Of a stretch of 64,000 nt of DNA, positions 24,673 through 35,005 are shown piece after piece. The position numbers and the translations under genes are program-made. The notes under the pieces are model-generated. The model was not told where the DNA came from. It was given only the letters and a program-made list of their open reading frames with translations, and made no database searches. The stretch's first letter is position 1; each line of letters starts with the position of its first letter. Source of the stretch: Chloroflexota bacterium (lineage in GTDB: Bacteria > Chloroflexota > Dormibacteria > Dormibacterales > Dormibacteraceae); contig VBFH01000026.1 of NCBI GenBank assembly GCA_005883575.1, positions 56,193-120,192 of the forward strand, written 5' to 3'.

Positions 24673-25740
24673 TCATGGTTGAGGGGCGGGATTGCGCTTG
24701 ACCTCGCTCCAGATCCCGTATGCGGAGATGGCGATCAGGGCGGCCTCGGCCGCGATCGAGGCGCCCAGGATCGCGCCGCCGATGCCGATGCCTGCCAACA
24801 GGTTGTAGCTGACGTGGCAGGTGCACGAGGTGGTGGTGTTGGTGTACTTTCGGATCAGGCCGAGCCCGAGCGCGAGCACGAAGACCGTTAGCGTGTCGAA
24901 GGAAAGCCCGTACTCGGTATGGATCGAGGTGAACAACAGGGCGGTCGCAATCAATCCGATCCGGGGCTGAAGCGCGCCGCGAAACAGGATCTCCTCACAG
25001 ATCCCGGGAACCACCGCCAGGGCCGCGATGCCGAGCGGGGTGTTGAGGTGGCCGAAAACATGCTGGGTCGTCCTGTCCACCTGGCGGGCGAGGTCGGGGG
25101 TCCACATGTGGCTCAGCACATCTGATCCTTGACCGAGCCCGTAGAAGGCGCCCGTGCAGGCGAGCGCCAGTGGGATATGCCACCACGCCGGCCGGACAAG
25201 GCCCAGCCGGCTCGCCGTTGCGGAGCCGCTGCGTCGAATGAAGACCCCGACGCCGATCACCGCCGCGAGCAAGAACGGCAGCTCGTCTTCTACGAGATCG
25301 GCGACCGTCAGCGAAGGCTGGGCGTTGTTGCTCGCCAGCACGTCGGTGAAGACGATCGAGGTGATTTGCAGGCCCAGCAGCATCACCGTGAGGACGAGCG
25401 CGAGCGCGTGGACGGGGTTGTCCGGGTCGATGGGTACGAACGCGGCCACGTCTTTCCGGATCGGCTTGAGCAGGAAACCGGCCGCAGCCGCGGCGGTTAC
25501 CACAGTGCCCGCGTCGAGGGCGAACCTCGCCTGCTGACTCAGGCTGGCGGAGAGAAGCGGGAGGCCGGCGAGGTCGGCGATGCCGAACAGAGCGAGCAGA
25601 CCGACGGCGAAGCTGCCAAGCACGGCCGTCGCGCCCATCGCCCATGGCTTGCCGACGAAGGTGTTGACGGCGATGATGAATGGAAGCGGCAGGAGCTCGA
25701 CGAGAAGCGTCGCGGCGTCGAGTGGAAGGTGCGCGGTCAG
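24673..25740 (-). CDS. CPBP-family intramembrane glutamic/metallo-endopeptidase, apparent CTG start
   Basis: CPBP (Rce1/Abi) proteases are multi-pass membrane enzymes. Signature motif 1 is GICEEILFRGALQPRIG (EEXXXR), motif 2 includes FTSIHTEYGLSFDTL (FXXXH) and a later His/Asn region is CTCHVSYNLLAG. About 355 residues and 7-8 hydrophobic helices. The first canonical start is ATG 25638, but the frame upstream to the SPFH gene encodes a membrane helix (LLVELLPLPFIIAVNTFVG) that looks genuine. A CTG at 25740 overlaps the SPFH stop as CTGA, the same arrangement as ATGA overlaps elsewhere, with AAAGG upstream. Last gene of the NfeD-SPFH-CPBP operon. Confidence 0.85.
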   Translation of the reverse strand: MTAHLPLDAATLLVELLPLPFIIAVNTFVGKPWAMGATAVLGSFAVGLLALFGIADLAGLPLLSASLSQQARFALDAGTVVTAAAAAGFLLKPIRKDVAAFVPIDPDNPVHALALVLTVMLLGLQITSIVFTDVLASNNAQPSLTVADLVEDELPFLLAAVIGVGVFIRRSGSATASRLGLVRPAWWHIPLALACTGAFYGLGQGSDVLSHMWTPDLARQVDRTTQHVFGHLNTPLGIAALAVVPGICEEILFRGALQPRIGLIATALLFTSIHTEYGLSFDTLTVFVLALGLGLIRKYTNTTTSCTCHVSYNLLAGIGIGGAILGASIAAEAALIAISAYGIWSEVKRNPAPQP

Positions 25741-26552
25741 CCGGTCTTCGTGCCTTTCTCGGGCATCGGCACCGGGGGAGAGCCGTCAACCCGCCGGCCC
25801 AGTTCGATCAACGGGCGGATCAGCTCGATGGGCAGGGGCAGGATGATTGTGGTGTTCTTCTCGGCTCCGATCTCGACCATCGTCTGAAGAAACCTCAGTT
25901 GCAGAGCGCCCTGCTGACTCGAGATCACCTGGGCGGCGTTGGCCAGGGTCTGGGAGGCCTGGAACTCACCGTCGGCGTTGATGATCTTGGCCCGCTTCTC
26001 CCGCTCGGCTTCCGCCTGCTTCGCCATCGCGCGCTGCATCGTGCTTGGCAGCTCGACGTCCTTGATCTCGACCACCGCGACCTTGATGCCCCAGGGTTCG
26101 GTTTGCTCGTCGATGATCTTCTGCAGGTTCTGGTTGATCTTGTCGCGCTCGGCTAGAAGCTCGTCGAGCGTGGACTGGCCGAGGACCGCCCGCAGCGTGG
26201 TTTGAGCGATCTGCGATGTCGCGTTGATGAAGTTGAGGACCTGGGTGACCGCCCTGCGTGCATCGACGACCTGGAAATAGATGACCGCGTTGACCTTGGC
26301 CGTGACGTTGTCGTTGGTGATGACTTCCTGCGGAGGGACCTCGAGAGTGATTGTGCGCAGGTCGATCTTGACCAGGCGGTCGACACCGAACGGGATGATG
26401 AAGAAGAGGCCAGGACCCTTCAGGGGGATCAGCCGTCCCAGCCGGAAGACGACCCCGCGCTCGTACTCGGCCGCGATGCGTAGGCTGGAAAAGACGGTGA
26501 TCAGGGCGATGACGAGGATGACGATGATGATCGCCAGCACTCCGATGTCCAC
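25737..26552 (-). CDS. SPFH/Band 7 (slipin, stomatin-like) membrane protein
   Basis: 271 residues. An N-terminal hydrophobic helix (LAIIIVILVIALITVFSSLR) is followed by the slipin core ERGVVFRLGRLIPLKGPGLF, DLRTITLEVPPQEVITNDNV and VNAVIYFQVVDARRAV, then a helical region ending SRDEINQNLQ-like NQNLQKIIDEQTEPWGI and the coiled segment AMAKQAEAEREKRAKI. Slipins form oligomeric rings in the membrane and pair with NfeD proteases, as here. The GTG start overlaps the NfeD stop by 1 bp. Confidence 0.93.
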   Translation of the reverse strand: MDIGVLAIIIVILVIALITVFSSLRIAAEYERGVVFRLGRLIPLKGPGLFFIIPFGVDRLVKIDLRTITLEVPPQEVITNDNVTAKVNAVIYFQVVDARRAVTQVLNFINATSQIAQTTLRAVLGQSTLDELLAERDKINQNLQKIIDEQTEPWGIKVAVVEIKDVELPSTMQRAMAKQAEAEREKRAKIINADGEFQASQTLANAAQVISSQQGALQLRFLQTMVEIGAEKNTTIILPLPIELIRPLIELGRRVDGSPPVPMPEKGTKTG

Positions 26553-27883
26553 TAGCTCTTCTCCTTCGCCTCGCCGTTAGGGCTGCCGTTTTCTCTCGCG
26601 ACCTGCAACTGAAGACCGTTGCGGCCGACCACCCGCACCGCCGACCCCGCGGGGATGGGAGACGCCGCGGTCGCCTTCCAGAGCGCGCCTCCGACAAAGA
26701 CTAGACCTTCCGGTGCGAGCTCCTCGCGAGCCTCGCCCAGCGCTCCGAGCATGCTGTCCGCGCCGACGAATGCTGGTTGTTGGCGCGCGGCCCACACCTT
26801 GCGGATGAAGATGGCGAAGAAGGCGAGCGTGATGAGGGCCGTGGCCACCGAGACGAACGGATTGACCCCGAGGCCAACGGGCCCCGTATTGATCAGGAAT
26901 GCCATCCCGAGCACAAGCGCGAAAACGCCGCCGACGCTGAGGAAGCCATGGGTTGGCGCCTTGAGGTCGGCGACGAACAACACCAGCGCGAGCAGCATCA
27001 TCAACGCCCCGGCGATGTTGAGGGGGAGGTTGGCGAGCGAGACGATCGCCAGCACGGCGGCGAGCCCTCCGACCACACCGGGGAGGATCAAGCCTGGATT
27101 CGAGAGCTCGGTGATGATGCCGTAGCCCGCAACGATGATCAGCAGAGCCGCGATCGTGGGGTCGATCAAGGCGTTCAGAAAGACCTGCCAGATCGGCATC
27201 GGAAAGTCATCGATGTGCCCGCTGGCGGAACGTATGACCAGGCTGCCGGTGGTGCGCGGAACCGCGCGACCGTCGACCTGATCCAGCAGCGACGGGATGT
27301 CGTTCGCCTCGAGGTCGGCGACGTGCAGCTGCACCGCCTGCTCGGCGTTGATGTTCACGCTGTTGCGCACGGCCTGCTCCGCCCAGTCGGCGTTCCGCCC
27401 ATGCATCGAGGCCAGGCTGCGAACCCGCGTCACCGCATCGTTCAAGACCTTCGCACCGAGGTCGCCCGTGAGGTCCTGACCGGTGGCCTGGATCGGGTGG
27501 GCCGAGCCGATGTTGGTGCCCGGCGCCATCGCGAGCACGTCAGCCGCCTGGGCGACGAACAGGCCCGCCGATGCCGCCCGCGCCCCGCTCGGATAGACGT
27601 AGACGATGACCGGCACCTTGCAGTTGAGCAGGCTGGTGACGATCTCGTCCATCGAGGTCGAGATCCCTCCCGGGGTGTTCATGACTACGAGCAGCGCGTC
27701 GGCGTGGTCAGCCTCGGCCCGGCCGACGGCGTTCTGCATGTACGAGGACATGATGTTGTTGATGTCGCCGGTTAGGTCGGCCTGCTCGATGTGCGGCGAG
27801 GCGGCTGCCGCGGTGGCGGGTGCGAGCGCGACGGCGGCGGCGAAAAGCATCCACGTGAAGCGGAACGCCACCCGTGCGCGCAT
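26552..27883 (-). CDS. NfeD1b-type membrane serine protease (ClpP-like domain plus OB domain)
   Basis: 443 residues. A signal peptide (FTWMLFAAAVALAPATAAAA) leads to a ClpP-class protease domain (ADALLVVMNTPGGISTSM; VYVYPSGARAASAGLFVAQA with the catalytic Ser; TNIGSAHPI; then a region with the likely Lys in GAKVLNDAV). About five hydrophobic helices and a C-terminal NfeD OB-fold (GALGEAREELAPEGLVFVGG; AVRVVGRNGLQLQV) follow. NfeD1b proteases cleave the C terminus of their stomatin partner, encoded next. ATG 27883 is chosen over the longer frame because it precedes the signal peptide and follows CATACT by 6 nt. Confidence 0.92.
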   Translation of the reverse strand: MRARVAFRFTWMLFAAAVALAPATAAAASPHIEQADLTGDINNIMSSYMQNAVGRAEADHADALLVVMNTPGGISTSMDEIVTSLLNCKVPVIVYVYPSGARAASAGLFVAQAADVLAMAPGTNIGSAHPIQATGQDLTGDLGAKVLNDAVTRVRSLASMHGRNADWAEQAVRNSVNINAEQAVQLHVADLEANDIPSLLDQVDGRAVPRTTGSLVIRSASGHIDDFPMPIWQVFLNALIDPTIAALLIIVAGYGIITELSNPGLILPGVVGGLAAVLAIVSLANLPLNIAGALMMLLALVLFVADLKAPTHGFLSVGGVFALVLGMAFLINTGPVGLGVNPFVSVATALITLAFFAIFIRKVWAARQQPAFVGADSMLGALGEAREELAPEGLVFVGGALWKATAASPIPAGSAVRVVGRNGLQLQVARENGSPNGEAKEKS

Positions 27884-27889
27884 GCACCG

Positions 27890-27895
27890 AGTATG
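27890..27895 (-). promoter_or_regulatory. -10-like box of the NfeD-SPFH-CPBP operon
   Basis: CATACT on minus ends 6 nt before the ATG at 27883; leaderless start inferred. Confidence 0.4.
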
Positions 27896-27919
27896 GCAAG
27901 GCAAGGGTCGCGCTGCCGA

Positions 27920-27935
27920 TGTAAAACGTGGAACA
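27920..27935. other. parS-like half-palindrome
   Basis: The 16-mer TGTAAAACGTGGAACA matches the bacterial parS consensus TGTTCCACGTGGAACA at 13 of 16 positions; the right half is exact, the left half has three mismatches. It lies in the 98-bp NfeD/sigma intergenic gap, about 10 kb from oriC. Confidence 0.3.
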
Positions 27936-27966
27936 TCCGGCGCCGGGGAGCGGCTCAGGCCCCGCG

Positions 27967-27972
27967 TAGAAT
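27967..27972 (+). promoter_or_regulatory. -10 box of the sigma-like gene
   Basis: TAGAAT ends 9 nt before the ATG at 27982; leaderless or near-leaderless start inferred. It would drive the sigma-like gene and probably gcvT-H-PA-PB behind it. Confidence 0.5.
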
Positions 27973-27981
27973 CGGATCGCG

Positions 27982-28611
27982 ATGGCGGGGGAAGCAATTC
28001 GTTCGGGGGGCGATGGCGGCGACGATGCCGTGATGCGCGACCTTCGCCAGGAGGCACGCTTGACCCCGCCACTCGCCGACCGGGAAGAGGCGAGGCTGCT
28101 CGAGCGCTGGGCGCTTGGTGACCGCCAGAGCCAGACACGCCTGGTCGCGGCCAACCTCGGCATGGTCATCCGTCTGGCCGAGGCGCGAACGGAGAAGGGA
28201 CTTCCGCTCCCCGACCTGGTTCAAGAAGGATCGCTGGGCCTCGTCGAGGCGCTTCAGTCTTTCCAGAGCAGCGGCCAGACCGATTTCAGGTCGTTCGCGG
28301 AACAGAAGGTCGGCGAGCAGATGGATGCGGCCATCGCCGCCGAAGCCGCCGCGGTCCGGGACGCAGAGCTGCTGGTGACCGCGGCCACCGATTACGAGCG
28401 TACGGAGGTGCTCTTGAGACGGACGCTGCAGCGGACCCCGACCGAAGCCGAGATCGCGGAGAAGCTCGAGTGGTCGGTCGACCGCACCCGCTACGTCGAC
28501 AAGGTCGTAGCCGACGCGCGCCGCAGCCACGACGAAGAGCTGCTGGCCTTCATCGAGCCCGACGCCATCGATCCTGAAACATTCGAAGATCTCGACACAC
28601 TTGACGGCTAG
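27982..28611 (+). CDS. sigma-70-like protein with regions 2-3 but no region 4
   Basis: 209 residues. A sigma region 2 is clear (QTRLVAANLGMVIRLAEART, then LPLPDLVQEGSLGLVEALQS with the core-binding LVQEGxxGL), followed by a region-2.3/2.4-like stretch (DFRSFAEQKVGEQMDAAI) and a region-3-like helix pair (RTLQRTPTEAEIAEKLEWSV). The protein then ends in an acidic tail (LLAFIEPDAIDPETFEDLDT) with no region 4, so -35 recognition would be missing. Given the weak -35 elements in this window, a sigma recognising only -10 is conceivable but unproven; it may instead be a regulator. It overlaps gcvT by 11 bp. Confidence 0.75.
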   Translation: MAGEAIRSGGDGGDDAVMRDLRQEARLTPPLADREEARLLERWALGDRQSQTRLVAANLGMVIRLAEARTEKGLPLPDLVQEGSLGLVEALQSFQSSGQTDFRSFAEQKVGEQMDAAIAAEAAAVRDAELLVTAATDYERTEVLLRRTLQRTPTEAEIAEKLEWSVDRTRYVDKVVADARRSHDEELLAFIEPDAIDPETFEDLDTLDG

Positions 28612-29713
28612 CGCGCTCTCACGCACGCCGCTGTACGACCGGCACGTCGCTCTCGGCGGCCGCATGGTGGACTTTGGCGGCTGGGAGATGCCGCAGCAGT
28701 ACACCTCGATTCGCGACGAGCATCTCGCGGTGCGCAAGGTCGCCGGCCTCTTTGACGTGTCGCATATGGGCCGGTTTCGAATCGCGGGTGAGGCGATGGA
28801 GTTCCTGCAACACCTCGTCACCAATGATCTGTCGCACCTCGGCTACGGCCAGGCGCAGTACAACCTGTTGCTGAACGAGCAGGGAGGCATCATCGACGAC
28901 CTTGTCGTCTACCGCGGCGACGAAGGCTTCCTCGTCGTTGTCAACGCCTCCAACCGCGAGAAGGACCTGCACTGGTTTCGGAGCCATGCGCCTGCCGGCA
29001 TCGAGATCGAAGACCGGACCTCCGAGCTGGCCCTGATTGCCTTCCAGGGACCACGCGCCCAGGAGCTGCTCCCCGCGGAGGGCCTCGATGACCTTGGTTA
29101 CTTCGGATTCCGCCGCGGCGGGGTCGCCGGCGTCCGGGCGCTGATCTCGCGCACCGGATACACCGGTGAAGACGGCTTCGAGCTGTTCATCAACAGCGAT
29201 CGGGTCGGCGAGGTCTGGGACGCGATCCTGGCCGAAGGCAAGGATGCGGGCGTGCGGCCGGCCGGTCTGGGTGCTCGCGACGCCACGCGCCTGGAAGCCG
29301 CACTGCGGCTCTGGGGCAATGACATGGACGAAACGGTCAATCCCTACGAGGCGGGGCTTGGCTGGACGGTCAAGCTCGACAAGGGCGACTTCGTCGGCCG
29401 CGAAGCGCTCGTGAAGGTGACGGCGGACAGCCCCAAGCGAAAGCTGATTGGACTGAAGCTCGAGCCGGGCAGCATCGCGCGCCACGGCGCGCAGGTCATG
29501 GTCGAGGGCAAGCCCACCGGGGTGATCACCAGCGGGACGCACTCGTTCTTTCTCGGATATCCCATCGCGCTGGCAATGGTGGAAGGGGCATCATTTCGAG
29601 TCGGAGACAAAGTCGGGGTCGAGCTACGGGGCAGGGAGGCTCCGGCCGAGGTCGTCAAGCTTCCGTTCTACCGGGGCTCGGCACGCTCGGCGGTCTCGCC
29701 GACCAGGTCTTGA
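28601..29713 (+). CDS. gcvT: glycine cleavage system T protein (aminomethyltransferase)
   Basis: Transfers the methylene group from the H-protein-bound intermediate to tetrahydrofolate, releasing ammonia. 370 residues: LYDRHVALGGRMVDFGGWEMP, LFDVSHMGRFRIAGEAMEFL, SRTGYTGEDGFELFI, and RLEAALRLWGNDMDE with C-terminal GVITSGTHSFFLGYPIALA. TTG start at 28601, overlapping the sigma-like gene. First gene of the gcv cluster; FolP/FolK products upstream in the window feed the same cofactor. Confidence 0.95.
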   Translation: MTASALSRTPLYDRHVALGGRMVDFGGWEMPQQYTSIRDEHLAVRKVAGLFDVSHMGRFRIAGEAMEFLQHLVTNDLSHLGYGQAQYNLLLNEQGGIIDDLVVYRGDEGFLVVVNASNREKDLHWFRSHAPAGIEIEDRTSELALIAFQGPRAQELLPAEGLDDLGYFGFRRGGVAGVRALISRTGYTGEDGFELFINSDRVGEVWDAILAEGKDAGVRPAGLGARDATRLEAALRLWGNDMDETVNPYEAGLGWTVKLDKGDFVGREALVKVTADSPKRKLIGLKLEPGSIARHGAQVMVEGKPTGVITSGTHSFFLGYPIALAMVEGASFRVGDKVGVELRGREAPAEVVKLPFYRGSARSAVSPTRS

Positions 29714-29746
29714 GCGCACGCATTCCGCGAGAGCAAGGAGAGTCGC

Positions 29747-30124
29747 ATGGCTGACCGTCGCTATACCAAGACGCACGAGTGGGTCACGGTCGACGGCAGG
29801 GAGGCGACGATCGGCATCACAGATTTCGCGCAGTCGCAGCTGGGCGACGTCGTATTCCTGGAGCTGCCCAGCGCCGGCCGCAAGCTCGCGGCGCGGGAGA
29901 CCTTCGGCGTCATCGAGTCGGTCAAGGCGGCGAGCGACCTCTACTCGCCGGTGGCCGGACGGATCAGCGCCGTGAACGACAAGCTCTCGTCCAAGCCGGA
30001 GCTCATCAACTCCGACCCCTTCGGCGAGGGCTGGATCCTCAAGCTCGAGCTCGCTGGGGAGTTGCCGCCCGACCTTCTCGACGAGGAGGGCTACAAGAAA
30101 GTCACCGAGGCATCGGCTCAGTAA
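29747..30124 (+). CDS. gcvH: glycine cleavage system H protein
   Basis: 125-residue lipoyl carrier that shuttles the aminomethyl group between P, T and L proteins. The lipoylated Lys is in GVIESVKAASDLYSPVAG; typical ends are TKTHEWVTVDG and DPFGEGWILKLEL. AAGGAG lies 8 nt before the ATG. No lipoate ligase or LipA/LipB gene is in the window. Confidence 0.96.
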   Translation: MADRRYTKTHEWVTVDGREATIGITDFAQSQLGDVVFLELPSAGRKLAARETFGVIESVKAASDLYSPVAGRISAVNDKLSSKPELINSDPFGEGWILKLELAGELPPDLLDEEGYKKVTEASAQ

Positions 30125-30125
30125 T

Positions 30126-31415
30126 TTGCCGTACCTCGTCCACTCTCCGGAAGACCGGATGGCGATGCTGGAGGCGATAGGCGTGGAGTCAATGAACGAC
30201 CTCCTCGTCGACATCCCGCAGTCGCTCCGCCTCGAATCACTTCAGCTGCCCAACGGGCTCTCCGAGCTCGAGACCATGGCCCAGGTTTCGGCGCTCGCGG
30301 GCCGCAATCGCGTCTACGCCGACCGCCTGACCTTTCGCGGCGGCGGGATGTATCGGCGCTTCATCCCCGCGGCGGTCGCCGCCGTGACGTCCAAGCCAGA
30401 GTTCTACACCGCGTACACGCCCTATCAGGCGGAAGCGAGCCAGGGGACGCTGCAGGCGATCTTCGAGTACCAGACATTGATCGCTGAGCTGACCGGCATG
30501 GACGTGTCCAACGCCTCCCTGTACGACGGCGCGACCGCCGTCGCGGAAGCGGCCATGATGGCGCACGTCCAGACCGGGCGCAGCGAGGTTCTCGTCTCGG
30601 GCTACCTCCATCCCGAGTACGTCCAGGTGCTGCGGGCGTTCGGCGAAGGTCGCGGGATCAAGGTCCGCAGAGGCGACCAGCCGGGTAAGAAGACGGCGGC
30701 GGTCATATTCCAGCAGCCGGACTTCCTCGGTCTGCTGGTGGACGCGCCCGCCCTGACGCGGGCGGCGCACGACGCCGGCGCGCTCGCGATCGCCTGCGCC
30801 GACCCGATCAGCCTCGCGATCCTTGCTGCCCCGGGTGATTACGGCGCCGACATCGCGGTCGGTGAGGGCCAGCAGCTCGGCCTGTCGCCGAGCTTCGGCG
30901 GTCCGCACGTGGGATTCATCGCCTGCAAACGAGACCTGGTGCGCAAGCTGCCGGGACGGCTGGTGGGCACGGCGCACGACGCCCACGGGCGGCGCGGCTT
31001 CGTCCTCGCCCTGGCGGCACGCGAGCAGCACATCCGGCGGGAGAAAGCCACCTCCAACATCTGCACCAACCACTCGCTGTGCGCCCTCGCGGCGGCCGTG
31101 TACCTCACATACATGGGGCCATACGGCCTGCGTCAAGTCGCCGAGGTCAGCTTCACCCGCGCTCACAACCTGGCCGCACGCCTGGCGTCCTTGCCCGGAT
31201 GGGAGCTCGCCTTTCCAGACCGCCAGTTTGTGAACGAGTTCCCGGTCCGGGTCCCGAAGGCGCCGGCGGTGGTGCGGAAGCTGGCGCGCAAGGGCATCCT
31301 GGGCGGGCTCGATGTCAGCCGCTGGTTTCGCGAGCTGAAGGGTGTACTGACGTTCACGTGCACGGAGGTCAATGACGCACGCGCGCTCGACGAGCTCCTG
31401 GCGGCGCTGGGATGA
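30126..31415 (+). CDS. gcvPA: glycine dehydrogenase (decarboxylating) subunit 1
   Basis: N-terminal half of the split P protein, 429 residues. Characteristic: PYLVHSPEDRMAMLEAIGV, AGRNRVYADRLTFRGGGMYR, EFYTAYTPYQAEASQGTLQA, the GPHVGFIACKRDLVRKLPGR region and ATSNICTNHSLCALAAAVYL. The TTG start follows the gcvH stop by 1 nt; its 3' end overlaps gcvPB (ATGA). Forms an alpha2-beta2 enzyme with GcvPB. Confidence 0.95.
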   Translation: MPYLVHSPEDRMAMLEAIGVESMNDLLVDIPQSLRLESLQLPNGLSELETMAQVSALAGRNRVYADRLTFRGGGMYRRFIPAAVAAVTSKPEFYTAYTPYQAEASQGTLQAIFEYQTLIAELTGMDVSNASLYDGATAVAEAAMMAHVQTGRSEVLVSGYLHPEYVQVLRAFGEGRGIKVRRGDQPGKKTAAVIFQQPDFLGLLVDAPALTRAAHDAGALAIACADPISLAILAAPGDYGADIAVGEGQQLGLSPSFGGPHVGFIACKRDLVRKLPGRLVGTAHDAHGRRGFVLALAAREQHIRREKATSNICTNHSLCALAAAVYLTYMGPYGLRQVAEVSFTRAHNLAARLASLPGWELAFPDRQFVNEFPVRVPKAPAVVRKLARKGILGGLDVSRWFRELKGVLTFTCTEVNDARALDELLAALG

Positions 31416-32923
31416 CGACCGAACCTCTCAGCTTTGAGCTGAGTCGGCCCGCCGTCGATCCGCCGCGGCTGCCCGACGCCGACGTGCCTGGCCCGGCGCC
31501 GGCCGGCGTCCTGCCCAGTGAGCTGCTCCGCTCCAGGCCGCCCGGCCTGCCCCGGCTGAGCGAGCCCGAGATCATGCGGCACTACAGCCGCCTGGCCTCG
31601 CTCAACTATTCGATCAGCGAGAACTTCTACCCCCTGGGTAGCTGCACCATGAAATACAACCCGGTGCTGAACGAGCAGGCCGCGGCGCTGCCGGGCTTTG
31701 CCGGCCTGCATCCCTATCAGGACGAGGAAAGCGTGCAGGGCGCGCTTGAGCTCATGTGGCGCCTCGAGCAGGCGCTGTGCGCTGTGGTCGGGGTCGACCG
31801 GGTGACGCTGCAGCCCGCGGCCGGCGCACATGGGGAGTGGACGGCGCTGCGCATGATCGCGGCCTTGCACCACTCGCGGGAGGAGAAGCGAACTGAGGTC
31901 CTCGTCCCTGACTCCGCGCACGGCACCAACCCGGCGAGCGCCGCCCTGAGCGGGTTCCACGTCGTGGAGGTGAAGTCAGGGGCGGACGGCCGCATCAGTC
32001 TCGCCGACCTGGAGTCGAAGCTGTCTCCACAGACGGCAGCCCTGATGCTGACCAACCCCAACACCTTGGGCTTGTTCGAGCGGGAGATACTGGATATAGC
32101 CGAGATGGTGCACGCGACCGGGGCGCTTCTGTACTACGATGGCGCCAACCTCAACGCCTTCATGGGCATCTGCCGGCCCGGGGACATGGGCTTCGACGCG
32201 GTCCACATGAACCTGCACAAGACCTTTACAACGCCTCACGGCGGCGGTGGGCCTGGCGCTGGCCCGGTGGGAGTCAAGTCGGACCTGGTCCCGTTCCTGC
32301 CCGCACCGACGGTGGAACGCACCAACGGCCACCTGACCCTCGACTACAAGCACCCGCAGTCGATCGGCCGCGTGCGGAGCTTCTACGGGAACTTTGGCAT
32401 GCTGGTCCGGGCCTACGCCTACATCCTGGCGATGGGCGGTGACGGCCTGAGCCAGGCCTCGCAGGACGCCGTGCTGTCGGCCAACTACCTGCGGAAGCTC
32501 GTCGAGACCGACCTGGAGATGCCGCACGACGGGCCGTGCATGCACGAGTTCGTGGCGAGCGCGCACAACCTTCACGAGGACGGGGTTCGGGCCCTGGACG
32601 TCGCCAAGGCCCTGCTCGACCGGCACTTCTATGCGCCGACCGTCTACTTCCCGCTGGTCGTGCCCGAGGCAATCATGGTCGAGCCGACGGAGACCGAGAG
32701 CAAGGCGACGCTCGACTCCTTCGCGACGGCGATCAAGGAGATCGTCGCCCAGGCCAGAGCCGACCCCCAGAGCCTCCACGACGAGCCCAGAAACCTCCCG
32801 GTCGGGCGCCTGGACGAGGTGACCGCCGCGCGCAAGATCAACGCCTACCTCCAGGGCCAGAGCGAGGACCCGATCTTGCGCTGGAAGGCGCCGTCGGAAA
32901 CCCTGCCAAAAGACCCCTGTTAA
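31412..32923 (+). CDS. gcvPB: glycine dehydrogenase (decarboxylating) subunit 2
   Basis: PLP-bearing half of the P protein, 503 residues. LNYSISENFYPLGSCTMKYN, LQPAAGAHGEWTALRMIAA, PDSAHGTNPASAALSGF, and the PLP-binding Lys in VHMNLHKTFTTPHGGGGPG; C-terminal DGPCMHEFVASAHNLHEDG. The subunit pair plus T and H are complete here; only dihydrolipoamide dehydrogenase (L) is absent. Confidence 0.96.
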   Translation: MTTEPLSFELSRPAVDPPRLPDADVPGPAPAGVLPSELLRSRPPGLPRLSEPEIMRHYSRLASLNYSISENFYPLGSCTMKYNPVLNEQAAALPGFAGLHPYQDEESVQGALELMWRLEQALCAVVGVDRVTLQPAAGAHGEWTALRMIAALHHSREEKRTEVLVPDSAHGTNPASAALSGFHVVEVKSGADGRISLADLESKLSPQTAALMLTNPNTLGLFEREILDIAEMVHATGALLYYDGANLNAFMGICRPGDMGFDAVHMNLHKTFTTPHGGGGPGAGPVGVKSDLVPFLPAPTVERTNGHLTLDYKHPQSIGRVRSFYGNFGMLVRAYAYILAMGGDGLSQASQDAVLSANYLRKLVETDLEMPHDGPCMHEFVASAHNLHEDGVRALDVAKALLDRHFYAPTVYFPLVVPEAIMVEPTETESKATLDSFATAIKEIVAQARADPQSLHDEPRNLPVGRLDEVTAARKINAYLQGQSEDPILRWKAPSETLPKDPC

Positions 32924-32960
32924 GAGCCCTTCACAGGCCTTTTTCGTATTCAAAATCCGG

Positions 32961-32966
32961 TAGAAT
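32961..32966 (+). promoter_or_regulatory. -10 box upstream of gyrB
   Basis: TAGAAT in the 112-bp gcvPB-gyrB gap, about 70 nt before the gyrB ATG at 33036. Unlike most promoters in the window it would produce a leader, which also contains GGGAGGG 17 nt before the ATG. Confidence 0.35.
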
Positions 32967-33002
32967 TCAAAGCCTGAAGTTCTGCCCAGTTGATCCCCAT
33001 GA

Positions 33003-34994
<1,992 letters not shown>

Positions 34995-35005
34995 GGTAGT
35001 CCCAC

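Noticed and set aside
27884..28138. 85-codon upstream extension of the NfeD frame
   Set aside because: Antisense to the sigma-like gene, low-complexity Arg/Pro/Ser, and it would bury the signal peptide.
31951..31970. parS-like GTTCCACGT inside gcvPB
   Set aside because: Only one half-site matches; the second half is not the palindromic counterpart.
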